From JAIOSM01 sp964565415 (lineage in GTDB: Bacteria; Desulfobacterota; Desulfobacteria; Desulfobacterales; Desulfobacteraceae), in contig CAZMEX010000010.1 in the NCBI GenBank assembly GCA_964565415.1, positions 1 through 64,000 of the forward strand: a stretch of 64,000 bases of DNA, written 5' to 3'. The notes below the pieces were generated by a model. The model did not search any database. It was not told the DNA's origin and saw only the letters and a list, made by a program, of their open reading frames with translations. This document shows positions 43,084-51,195 of this stretch, in pieces (the stretch's first letter is position 1; every line of letters begins with the position of its first letter). Made by a program: the position numbers and the translations under genes.

Positions 43084-44613
43084 TTAGAAAAGCTCTCCTT
43101 TTTTTACTTTGCCAAGGGAGGTTCGTGGAAATTGGGTTCTACATGTAACCCTCTTTGGCCATTTATATTTTGCAAGTTTACTGCGGCACATGGAAATAAT
43201 ATCATCTTGTGTAACAGTTTTACCAGGTGACGGAATAACAAAAGCGTGTCCTGCTTCACCCCACGTTTCATCAGGTATCCCTTTGACAGCTGCGTCCTCA
43301 ATATCCGGGTGAAGTTTTAGAATTTTTTCAACTTCTGCAGGATAAACATTCTCACCTCCTGAGATATACATATCTCCGGCTCTGCCTGCAAGATAGAAGA
43401 ATCCGTCATCATCCATATAAGCAAGATCTCCTGTGTGAAGATAACCGTTTTTTATGGTTTCTTCTGTTTTTTCAGGATCTTGCCAATACTCCTTCATCAT
43501 GATGGAACCCCGTACCACAATTTCACCTACTTCATTGGGTTTGGCAAGTTTCCCTCTTTTATCAAGAATACTGACTTCAGCATGGAAAACAGGTCGACCC
43601 ACTGTTCCGGGTTTCTTTAATGGATCATCCTCAGAAGCCCACAGCAAAATAGAGGTTTCTGTCTGACCCATTATCTGACGGAATGCAAGGCCTGCTTTTG
43701 CACACTTTTTAATCAAATCCTGATTAAGTTTTTCTCCTCCCCCGGCACAAACACGTAGAGAGGAGATGTCTTTGCGCTCTTCAGGGCTTACTTTTAATAA
43801 TTCTCTGTATACTGTGGGAACACCAAGAAACTTGGTAACTTTGTATTTTTCAATATCCTGGTAAATCATAAGGGGATTGAATTTTGAGTGAAGAACAATG
43901 GTGGCTCCCTTATAAAAAATTGGAGCTGCCTGGATAAAAAGACCTCCTGAATGAAACAGAGGAAGAAAAATCAGCATGATATCACTGAAATGGAGTTTAA
44001 AAAAAATATCAGCATTCAGGCAGTTGAAAAAAGTTTTCCGGTGGGAAAGTACTGCGCCCTTGGGTTTCCCGGTTGTACCGGATGTATACATGATCACCTG
44101 GGGCTCTTCAGGGTCTGCAGGACCAAGGGATCTTGTCAAAAACGCGCGTTTGCCTTTAAACTTTTGTGTCTCCTCTTTAAAATTAAAAACTCTGCTGTTA
44201 AGGGGAGCTGCTCCCACAATTGCTGTAATCATGGGAGGCAGGTAGTTCTCAAGCTTAAGAGCGTTGATCACATCGGAAAATTTTGCCCCATGGATAAAGA
44301 TTCTGGGGCGGCAGTTGGTAATATAGTAATCCAGCTCCACAGCAGTAATTCTAAAATTAATTGGGACAAAAATAGCTCCAAGCCGTGAACAAGCAAGGAA
44401 CAGAGCAAGAAACTCTGGACAATTGTTTAGCATGACAGCAACACGGTCGCCTTTTTCGATTCCAATGGATTGGAGCCAGCAGCTGGTATGGTCTGCCTTG
44501 CTGCAAAGCCCTTTATAAGAAATAACCTGATCTTTAAATATGATTGCAGGTTTGTCTGGTGTGAGCTCTGCCCAGCGCTGAACCCACCAGGCAATATTCA
44601 TGGATTTAATCAT
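43084..44613 (-). CDS. Acyl-CoA synthetase (AMP-forming), class I adenylate-forming enzyme
   Basis: ANL-superfamily ligase of 509 residues, probably activating a fatty or aromatic acid with ATP and CoA. The P-loop is MYTSGTTGKPKGAVLSH near residue 170, the A5-type motif is RQIMGQTETS, and the A8 hinge region is GRAGDMYISGGENVYPAEVE. The catalytic Lys is expected in TSLGKVKKGEL at the C-terminus. Substrate specificity cannot be read from motifs. The ATG at 44613 has GAGG upstream. It is a monocistronic minus-strand gene between the SPOR protein and a long spacer. Confidence 0.9.
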   Translation of the reverse strand: MIKSMNIAWWVQRWAELTPDKPAIIFKDQVISYKGLCSKADHTSCWLQSIGIEKGDRVAVMLNNCPEFLALFLACSRLGAIFVPINFRITAVELDYYITNCRPRIFIHGAKFSDVINALKLENYLPPMITAIVGAAPLNSRVFNFKEETQKFKGKRAFLTRSLGPADPEEPQVIMYTSGTTGKPKGAVLSHRKTFFNCLNADIFFKLHFSDIMLIFLPLFHSGGLFIQAAPIFYKGATIVLHSKFNPLMIYQDIEKYKVTKFLGVPTVYRELLKVSPEERKDISSLRVCAGGGEKLNQDLIKKCAKAGLAFRQIMGQTETSILLWASEDDPLKKPGTVGRPVFHAEVSILDKRGKLAKPNEVGEIVVRGSIMMKEYWQDPEKTEETIKNGYLHTGDLAYMDDDGFFYLAGRAGDMYISGGENVYPAEVEKILKLHPDIEDAAVKGIPDETWGEAGHAFVIPSPGKTVTQDDIISMCRSKLAKYKWPKRVTCRTQFPRTSLGKVKKGELF

Positions 44614-44908
44614 TTGCCCTCTTTAAAAAATAGCAATATTATTTTTTATAATAGTATCTTTTATCTTTTATTTCCTATTTTTTACAGAATATCAACCTTT
44701 GAATATCTGTTTTTCATTAAAATATCAGTAACTGGTTGAAAAATAGCAGATATAAGCTTAAAAAAAATCTTAGATTTAACCGCAGCAACCAGCAATATTG
44801 AAATTTTTTTAAAAAAAAATCAACATTGCTATTGACTAAATTGAATTTTCTTACTACAGCTTTATTAAAGTTATGAATAAGATTTAGTTTTTAATCACAA
44901 TTTGCGAC

Positions 44909-44921
44909 CTGAATGCTCGAT
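44909..44921. promoter_or_regulatory. Putative operator CTGAATGCTCGAT upstream of the acetate operon
   Basis: Matches the site at 33766 (CTGAGCGCTCGAT) at 11 of 13 positions and lies about 160 bases before the acs start. Shared sites at an acyl-CoA operon and an acetate operon suggest a common regulator. Evidence is sequence similarity only. Confidence 0.35.
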
Positions 44922-44959
44922 AGCTTCACTTTCTGGTACCTGCCAAAGATTTAAAATAA

Positions 44960-44984
44960 AATCTTAACTTTAAAAGTTAAGATT
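44960..44984. repeat. Perfect 25-base inverted repeat upstream of acs
   Basis: Arms of 12 bases (AATCTTAACTTT and its complement) flank a single central A. No T-run typical of a terminator directly follows, and the site is about 100 bases upstream of the acs ATG. A regulator-binding dyad is more likely than a terminator, though the low GC content weakens either reading. Confidence 0.5.
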
Positions 44985-45083
44985 CAAAATATTTTTTATT
45001 AGAAGATATTTTTATTAAAAGAAGTTTTTTATTCATTTTCATTTTACTTCTTACATTTTAATCTTTAAGCAGGAGGAAGCTCA

Positions 45084-47114
45084 ATGAGTAAAAAGGAAGT
45101 TCTAGAAACCACTGAAGCACAAATCGCTGTTCACTGGAAAGAGGAGGAGTTATACTATCCTTCTTCTAAATTTATCGGTCAGGCAAATCTTAATGATTCT
45201 TCGATTTTTGATAGATTCAGTCTGGAAAATTTTCCAGATTATTACACTGAATTTGCAGAATTGCTTACATGGTACAAATACTGGGATGAAGTTTTAGATA
45301 CCAGTGATGCCCCGTGCTATAAATGGTTTAAAGGCGGAAAGATCAATGCAAGTTATAATTGTATCGACCGGCACCTTAAAGATAATAAAAATAAAACTGC
45401 CATCCATTTCGTGCCTGAACTTGAAGATGAAAAAGTGGAGCATATAACTTACCAGGAACTCTATGTCAGAGTGAATGAATTTGCTGCATTACTGAGAGAT
45501 ACAGCAAAACTTAAAAGAGGTGATAGAGTAACTATTCATATGCCGATGTCAGTAGAGCTTCCAATTACTATGCTGGCTTGTGCAAGGCTTGGCGTTATTC
45601 ACTCTGTAGTTTTTGGCGGCTTCTCCGCAAGTGCGAGTGCCGATAGAATAGTTGATTCCCAATCCAGAGTTTTAATAGTAACTGACGCCTACTACAGAGC
45701 AGGAAATCTTCTTGAACATAAGAAAAATGCTGATGATGCAGTAAAAATTGCAGCAGAGCAAGGGCAGACAGTTGATACGGTTCTTGTATGGGAAAGATAT
45801 CCAGGCAAATACTCTTCAAAGACTCCAATGGTTGAAGGAAGAGATATTTCTGTTAATACAGAGTTGAAAAAATATTATGGTGTAAGGGTAGAGCCAGAGC
45901 AGATGCTTTCTGAAGACCCTCTGTTTTTAATGTACACCAGTGGAACCACAGGGAAACCCAAGGGATGTCAGCATGGAACCGGTGGTTACCTGGCTTATGT
46001 TACAGCCATGTCAAAATATATTCAGGATATTCACCCGGAAGATGTTTACTGGTGCATGGCTGATATCGGCTGGATAACAGGTCATTCATTTATTGTTTAT
46101 GGTCCCCTTGCTCTTTGTGCTTCAAGCGTAATTTATGAAGGCGTTCCAACATATCCCGATGCAGGAAGATCCTGGAGAATCGCCCAGGAGCTGGATGTAA
46201 ATATATTTCATACTGCTCCTACAACAATCAGGGCTTTAAGGAAAATTGGTCCTGATGAACCTGCAAAGTACAATTATCATTTTAAACACATGACAACTGT
46301 TGGAGAACCCATAGAACCCGCTGTATGGAAATGGTATGAGAGTACTGTAGGTAAGGGAGAGGCTATAATTGTCGATACATACTGGCAGACAGAGACTGGC
46401 GGATTCCTATGCAGTACTGTGCCAGGTATCACCCCTATGAAACCCGGAAGTGCAGGTCCTGGTGTTCCAGGTATCCATCCGATTATCTATGATGATGAAG
46501 GTAAAGAGGTGGGTGCTGGAATTGCTGGTAATATCTGCATTCAAAATCCATGGCCTGGAATGTTCCAGACCATATGGGGGGACAGAGACAGATTTGTTGA
46601 TACCTATTTTGGAATGTATAATACAAAACCTGACAGTAAAGACTGGAGAGACTGGCCATATCTGACAGGTGATGCTGCAACAGTTGGCGAGGATGGTTAT
46701 TTCAGAGTGCTTGGTCGCATTGATGATGTTATTAATGTTTCGGGTCACAGGCTTGGAACAAAAGAGATAGAATCTGCATCTCTGGTTGTTGATGAGGTTG
46801 CAGAAGCAGCAGTTGTACCAGTTGCCCATGAAATAAAAGGTAAAGAACCAGATCTTTATATAGCTCTTAAACCAGGTATTGAAGCGACTGATGCGCTTGC
46901 ACAGAAAATATCAGACGCTATATGCGAGCAAATAGGCAAGATTGCTAAACCAAGAAAAGTATGGCTTGTTCCTGATATGCCAAAAACACGGTCAGGTAAA
47001 ATCATGAGAAGGGTTCTTGGAGCAATTTCCAACAAGGGGGATGTAGGTAATGTAATGACCCTTGCCAATCCTGAAGTTGTTGAAACCATAAAAGATATGG
47101 TTGATAAATCTTAA
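45084..47114 (+). CDS. acs: Acetyl-CoA synthetase (acetate-CoA ligase, AMP-forming)
   Basis: Activates acetate with ATP and CoA through acetyl-AMP, 676 residues. Family motifs include VFGGFSASASADRIVDSQ, the P-loop YTSGTTGKPKG near residue 283, DTYWQTETGG, and the C-terminal hinge DVINVSGHRLGTKEIE. The terminal RSGKIMRR holds the catalytic Lys that is often inactivated by acetylation. The gene starts an operon with propionyl-CoA synthetase and a sodium:solute symporter, which fits acetate uptake and activation. A strong AGGAGGAAG precedes the ATG. Confidence 0.94.
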   Translation: MSKKEVLETTEAQIAVHWKEEELYYPSSKFIGQANLNDSSIFDRFSLENFPDYYTEFAELLTWYKYWDEVLDTSDAPCYKWFKGGKINASYNCIDRHLKDNKNKTAIHFVPELEDEKVEHITYQELYVRVNEFAALLRDTAKLKRGDRVTIHMPMSVELPITMLACARLGVIHSVVFGGFSASASADRIVDSQSRVLIVTDAYYRAGNLLEHKKNADDAVKIAAEQGQTVDTVLVWERYPGKYSSKTPMVEGRDISVNTELKKYYGVRVEPEQMLSEDPLFLMYTSGTTGKPKGCQHGTGGYLAYVTAMSKYIQDIHPEDVYWCMADIGWITGHSFIVYGPLALCASSVIYEGVPTYPDAGRSWRIAQELDVNIFHTAPTTIRALRKIGPDEPAKYNYHFKHMTTVGEPIEPAVWKWYESTVGKGEAIIVDTYWQTETGGFLCSTVPGITPMKPGSAGPGVPGIHPIIYDDEGKEVGAGIAGNICIQNPWPGMFQTIWGDRDRFVDTYFGMYNTKPDSKDWRDWPYLTGDAATVGEDGYFRVLGRIDDVINVSGHRLGTKEIESASLVVDEVAEAAVVPVAHEIKGKEPDLYIALKPGIEATDALAQKISDAICEQIGKIAKPRKVWLVPDMPKTRSGKIMRRVLGAISNKGDVGNVMTLANPEVVETIKDMVDKS

Positions 47115-47144
47115 TAGTATAATGCCAATATCTGGAGGATTTGT

Positions 47145-49046
47145 ATGTCGAATTTGTATACTGAAGCTTATAACCAATCCATAAATGACCCTGATGCATT
47201 CTGGGGCAAAATAGCAGAAGATTGCCATTGGTATAAAAAATGGGATAAAGTTTTAGATGATTCCAATAAGCCTTTTTACAGGTGGTTTACAGGAGGTGAG
47301 CTAAATACCTGCTATAATGCAGTTGATCTCCATGTTGAAAACGGTATGGGTGATAATGATGCCATTATTTATGACAGCCCTGTAACTGATACGATCAGAA
47401 AGATTACATATTCTGAGCTTAAAGAGCAGGTTTCAAAATTTGCAGGCGTGCTTGCATCTAAAAATGTAAATAAGGGTGACAGGGTAATAATATATATGCC
47501 CATGATACCGGAAGCTGCAATAGCAATGCTTGCATGTGCTCGTATTGGTGCTGTTCACTCTGTTGTGTTTGGGGGCTTTGCAGCAAATGAGCTTGCAACA
47601 CGTATTGATGATGCCAAACCAAAAGCAATTGTTTCAGCATCCTGCGGTATTGAGATTGCAAGGGTGATTGAATATAAACCGCTTTTGGACAAAGCAATTG
47701 AGCTCAGTTCATTTAAACCTGAATCTTGTGTGATCTTTCAACGTCCCCAGGCTAAAGCTTCTTTTATTACAGGAAGGGATTATGACTGGGACGATGAGAT
47801 GGCAAAGGCAGTGGCTGCTGACTGTGTCCCACTTAAAGCTACAGATCCGCTATATATTCTTTACACTTCTGGTACAACTGGAGAACCAAAAGGTGTTGTA
47901 AGGGACAATGGCGGGCACCTTGTGGCTTTAAAATGGACAATGGATGCAGTTTATGGTGTGAAAAAAGGTGATGTTTACTGGGCAGCCTCGGATATTGGAT
48001 GGGTTGTAGGTCATTCATATATTGTTTATGCTCCTCTGTTTCAGGGGTGCACAACTATACTGTATGAAGGCAAACCAGTTGGAACTCCTGATGCAAGTGC
48101 ATTTTGGCGTGTGATTGCCGATCATAAAGTTAACACCATGTTTACAGCCCCAACAGCTTTTAGAGCCATCAAACGGGAAGATCCCCAGGCCAAATTAATG
48201 GAAAAATTTGATCTCTCTAATTTTAAGTATCTTTTTCTGGCTGGAGAACGCACTGATCCTGATACTTTGTCCTGGGCTGAAGACAGCTTGAAAATTCCTG
48301 TGATTGATCACTGGTGGCAGACGGAAACAGGATGGGCAATTGCAGCAAATTGTGTTGGAATACATCAATTCGACATAAAGCCAGGCTCTCCCACAAAAGC
48401 AGCTCCGGGATGGGATATTCAGGTGCTTGATCCTGATGGAAAAAATGTTGCTCCCGGTGAGATAGGGGCAATTGTTGTAAAACTGCCTTTGCCTCCGGGC
48501 ACTCTGCCCACCCTGTGGGAAAAAGATCAAATCTATATTGATAAATATCTTACAACTTTTCCTGGATATTATGAGACAGCTGATGCCGGGTTTATTGATT
48601 CTGAGGGCTATGTGTTTGTCATGGCACGAACAGACGACATCATTAATGTTGCAGGACACAGGCTATCCACCGGAGGTATGGAAGAGGCAATATCAGGACA
48701 TCCTGATGTGGCAGAATGTGCTGTAATGGGTGTTGAAGATCAGCTTAAAGGACAAATTCCCCTTGGGCTTTTAGTACTTAATGCCGGAGTAACAAAAGAT
48801 GAGAATGATATTATAAAAGAGGTGATTCAAAGGGTCAGGGACCAGATTGGACCTGTTGCTGCATTTAAAACTGCAACGGTTGTTAAACGGTTGCCCAAAA
48901 CAAGATCAGGAAAAGTTTTAAGGGGAACAATGCGTTCCATTGCAGATAAAAAAGAGTGGAAACTGCCTGCTACTATAGATGATCCTGCTTCTCTGGATGA
49001 AATCGAAGAGTCCCTTGGCAAGATAGGATATGGGAAAAAGGCCTGA
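47145..49046 (+). CDS. prpE: Propionyl-CoA synthetase
   Basis: AMP-forming short-chain acyl-CoA ligase, 633 residues, the usual PrpE length. The N-terminus follows PrpE (YNQSINDPDAFWGKIAED, WFTGGELNTCYNAVD). The P-loop is YTSGTTGEPKGVVRDNGGH, the middle motif is DHWWQTETGW, and the hinge is DIINVAGHRLSTGGMEE. The catalytic and acetylation Lys lies in TRSGKVLRGTMR. Propionyl-CoA would be the product; acetate may be a secondary substrate. The ATG has GGAGG eight bases upstream and lies 30 bases after acs. Confidence 0.9.
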   Translation: MSNLYTEAYNQSINDPDAFWGKIAEDCHWYKKWDKVLDDSNKPFYRWFTGGELNTCYNAVDLHVENGMGDNDAIIYDSPVTDTIRKITYSELKEQVSKFAGVLASKNVNKGDRVIIYMPMIPEAAIAMLACARIGAVHSVVFGGFAANELATRIDDAKPKAIVSASCGIEIARVIEYKPLLDKAIELSSFKPESCVIFQRPQAKASFITGRDYDWDDEMAKAVAADCVPLKATDPLYILYTSGTTGEPKGVVRDNGGHLVALKWTMDAVYGVKKGDVYWAASDIGWVVGHSYIVYAPLFQGCTTILYEGKPVGTPDASAFWRVIADHKVNTMFTAPTAFRAIKREDPQAKLMEKFDLSNFKYLFLAGERTDPDTLSWAEDSLKIPVIDHWWQTETGWAIAANCVGIHQFDIKPGSPTKAAPGWDIQVLDPDGKNVAPGEIGAIVVKLPLPPGTLPTLWEKDQIYIDKYLTTFPGYYETADAGFIDSEGYVFVMARTDDIINVAGHRLSTGGMEEAISGHPDVAECAVMGVEDQLKGQIPLGLLVLNAGVTKDENDIIKEVIQRVRDQIGPVAAFKTATVVKRLPKTRSGKVLRGTMRSIADKKEWKLPATIDDPASLDEIEESLGKIGYGKKA

Positions 49047-49207
49047 TAATGATTAGTGACAAGGAATATAATTTTAACCAGTTTAAAAGTTTAAAGCATT
49101 GCGGGGGAGGTGATGAAATATATGCTCTGCTGATAGTTGTACGTATGATAATCATGAGGGTTATCAGATCAACTCAAACGCAAAGATGAATTAGGAGGAA
49201 AATTTTT

Positions 49208-50992
49208 ATGGAACCGAAAACTTGGGTATTTCTATTATTGGGAATATACATTATTTATTGCTTCTGGTGGGGTTTAAAAGGATTCTTTACTGAAAAAACT
49301 GCTTCAGGTTATGGAATTGCAGGGCGTTCCATCCCCTTTATTGCATTTTTAATGGCAGCAACTGCCGCATCCTTTTCCGGATGGACATTTGTAGGGCATC
49401 CAGGTTTGATCTGGAAAGTGGGGCTTGTTTATGCATATGCCTCGTTCTACGTTTTGACTATTCCAATTACCGGAGCTTTTTTTGCAAAAAGAAACTGGCT
49501 CATGGGTAAAAGGTATGGTTTTATCACTCCTGGTGATATGTTCGCATATTACTATAACAATGAGCTTGTCCGATGGTTGACTGTGCTTGCAGCACTCTTA
49601 TATTCAATTTTTTATTCGGGCATTCAGCTTATTGCAGCTTCAAAGCTATTCTACTGGGTAGCAGGCGTACCTCCATTCTGGGGTCTGATTTTCATGGCCT
49701 TTATTGTATGGTTTTATGTTGTAACCGGTGGTCTTAAAGCAAGTACCTGGGTTGGTGTTCTTCAATTCCTACTCCTAGTAATCGGTATAATGCTTCTTGG
49801 ATACTTTGTTGTTACATCAGATGCCATAGGCGGATTCTCAGGCTTTACAGCATCTCTTAAGACCCTTGACCCAAAATTCAGCCAGGTACCAAGGTTGATT
49901 AACTGGGGTATTGGTGGCGGCTGGACAGCAGTTATGATTCTTACCTATATGTTTGCTCTTATGGGTATTCAGTCATCTCCGGCATTTATTCTTTGGAACT
50001 TTGGTATTTCAAGTCCTAAACCTCTGGCATGGCAGCAGGTTTTCATGTCAACATTTATTGTTGGTATCTGTCTGTTTTTCTTCTCAGCTTTCCAGGGAAT
50101 GGGAGCAAAAATACTCGAACTTGGTGGACAAATGGTCATAGCCAACAATGGTGATGTTGTTCCTAAGCTTATGACAAAATTCTTGCCAGGGCCTGTTCTT
50201 GGTCTTGTTTTTCTCGGTGCCATTGCAGCAATTCACTCCACAGCAGCTCCTTATATCGGAACTGGTGGAACCATCATCCAGAGAGATGTATGGTGGAGAT
50301 ATGTCAGAGGACAGAAAGGTAGTCATAGTGAGCAGATCTGGACTAACCGTGTTATGGCAACACTGTTAACCGTAGCAGCTGTTATAGTAAGTCTGACATC
50401 ATCAGATGCCATTGTTATGGTCGGAGGGTTTGCAACCACCTTTGGAACCATTATGTACCTGATGCTTGTCGGTGTTCATTATGGGTTTAAATTTCCAAGC
50501 ATTGGTGCTGCTCTTGGTCTCCTGGTAGGTATCATTGTAAACATGCTGACTTATTTTGTCTGGAAATACCCTTTATCAATGCATACAGCATTCTGGGGTC
50601 TTTTTGCAGGAGCAGTCGTAGCATATGGCTGTCGCGGACTTGGTTTCAAAAACACTGAGGAAACTGATGCCCGACAAAAAGAAGTAAGAGAATGGATTAA
50701 CAGCATTGATTCACCTACTGAAAGCGGCCAGAAATGGCGTAACGCAATGAAATTCCTTGTCCCTGTATGGTATTTATTAGCTCTTGGACCAGGTGTTTTA
50801 TGGGGTAATACTGCATTCACTTTCTGCGGTTTTCCTGCAATATGGTCATGGCAGATTGTCTGGTGGATCGTTGGTATTGTGATGATGTGGGCTGTTTGCT
50901 TTAAAGCTGAAATGTCTACTACTTCTGAAGAACAGATCAGACGTGCGGATGAAGAGACAATGGACGTAACTAAAGAGGCAGATGCCGCATAG
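49208..50992 (+). CDS. Sodium:solute symporter (SSS family), probable acetate/propionate importer
   Basis: Integral membrane transporter of 594 residues with about 13 hydrophobic helices. SSS features include SGYGIAGRSIPFIAFLMAATAASFSGWTF, where the sodium site lies in the first core helix, and a GGLKASTWVGVLQF motif. Position between short-chain acyl-CoA synthetases and an acetate-switch-like set of genes suggests acetate or propionate as substrate; specificity cannot be read from motifs. The ATG has AGGAGG upstream. A hydrophilic C-terminal tail of about 40 residues follows the last helix. A 28-residue membrane peptide is encoded 32 bases downstream. Confidence 0.9.
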   Translation: MEPKTWVFLLLGIYIIYCFWWGLKGFFTEKTASGYGIAGRSIPFIAFLMAATAASFSGWTFVGHPGLIWKVGLVYAYASFYVLTIPITGAFFAKRNWLMGKRYGFITPGDMFAYYYNNELVRWLTVLAALLYSIFYSGIQLIAASKLFYWVAGVPPFWGLIFMAFIVWFYVVTGGLKASTWVGVLQFLLLVIGIMLLGYFVVTSDAIGGFSGFTASLKTLDPKFSQVPRLINWGIGGGWTAVMILTYMFALMGIQSSPAFILWNFGISSPKPLAWQQVFMSTFIVGICLFFFSAFQGMGAKILELGGQMVIANNGDVVPKLMTKFLPGPVLGLVFLGAIAAIHSTAAPYIGTGGTIIQRDVWWRYVRGQKGSHSEQIWTNRVMATLLTVAAVIVSLTSSDAIVMVGGFATTFGTIMYLMLVGVHYGFKFPSIGAALGLLVGIIVNMLTYFVWKYPLSMHTAFWGLFAGAVVAYGCRGLGFKNTEETDARQKEVREWINSIDSPTESGQKWRNAMKFLVPVWYLLALGPGVLWGNTAFTFCGFPAIWSWQIVWWIVGIVMMWAVCFKAEMSTTSEEQIRRADEETMDVTKEADAA

Positions 50993-51024
50993 ATTGTTAA
51001 TTTAACAATTAAGGAGGACATATC

Positions 51025-51111
51025 ATGGCAAAAGAAGATCTATATTTAATTGCAACACTTGTCTTTTCCATCCTTTGGGTGGCCAGTTTTGGCTGGGGAT
51101 GGTGGGGATAA
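51025..51111 (+). CDS. 28-residue membrane peptide, putative symporter accessory protein
   Basis: A tiny gene with a textbook ribosome binding site (AAGGAGG, eight bases before the ATG). The product has a short charged start (MAKEDLY), one hydrophobic helix (LIATLVFSILWVASFG) and an aromatic end GWGWWG. It lies 32 bases after the symporter and is closed by a strong terminator 28 bases later, so it must be part of that transcript. I recall very short proteins annotated as symporter small accessory proteins beside SSS transporters, and this fits the description; membership is unverified. A role in assembling or stabilising the symporter is inferred. Confidence 0.8.
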   Translation: MAKEDLYLIATLVFSILWVASFGWGWWG

Positions 51112-51139
51112 TAATATTTAATAATCAGTAATTTATAAA

Positions 51140-51190
51140 AAGAAGAATTCCAAGCAAGGTTATTCTGCCTGGAATTCTTCTTCTCTTTTG
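51140..51190 (+). terminator. Rho-independent terminator after the symporter gene pair
   Basis: A 17-base stem (AAGAAGAATTCCAAGCA at 51140-51156 with TGCCTGGAATTCTTCTT at 51166-51182, one mismatch) with a nine-base loop, followed by CTCTTTTG. It separates the symporter unit from the exonuclease gene, whose ATG lies only 14 bases after the stem, so read-through or attenuation could tune the downstream genes. Confidence 0.85.
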
Positions 51191-51195
51191 ATTTC

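Larger units (their letters stand above)
44614..45083. other. 470-base gene-free spacer with putative regulatory sites
   Basis: No convincing coding frame. The spacer is strongly AT-rich and divergent between the ligase gene and the acetate operon. It contains an operator-like CTGAATGCTCGAT (44909) and a perfect 25-base inverted repeat (44960-44984). A strong AGGAGGAAG lies close before the acs ATG. No confident sigma-70 promoter was found; TTGACT near 44833 lacks a good -10 partner, so a regulated or alternative-sigma promoter is possible. Confidence 0.6.

Noticed and set aside
45084..49046. acs and prpE as a recent tandem duplication
   Set aside because: The two proteins share only family motifs; N-termini, lengths and hinge sequences differ and each resembles its own subfamily.
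49049..49189. 46-codon frame between prpE and the symporter gene
   Set aside because: Weak ribosome site, charged and unconvincing translation. DUF485- or DUF4212-type partners expected at this place look different. It could be a remnant but I cannot support it.
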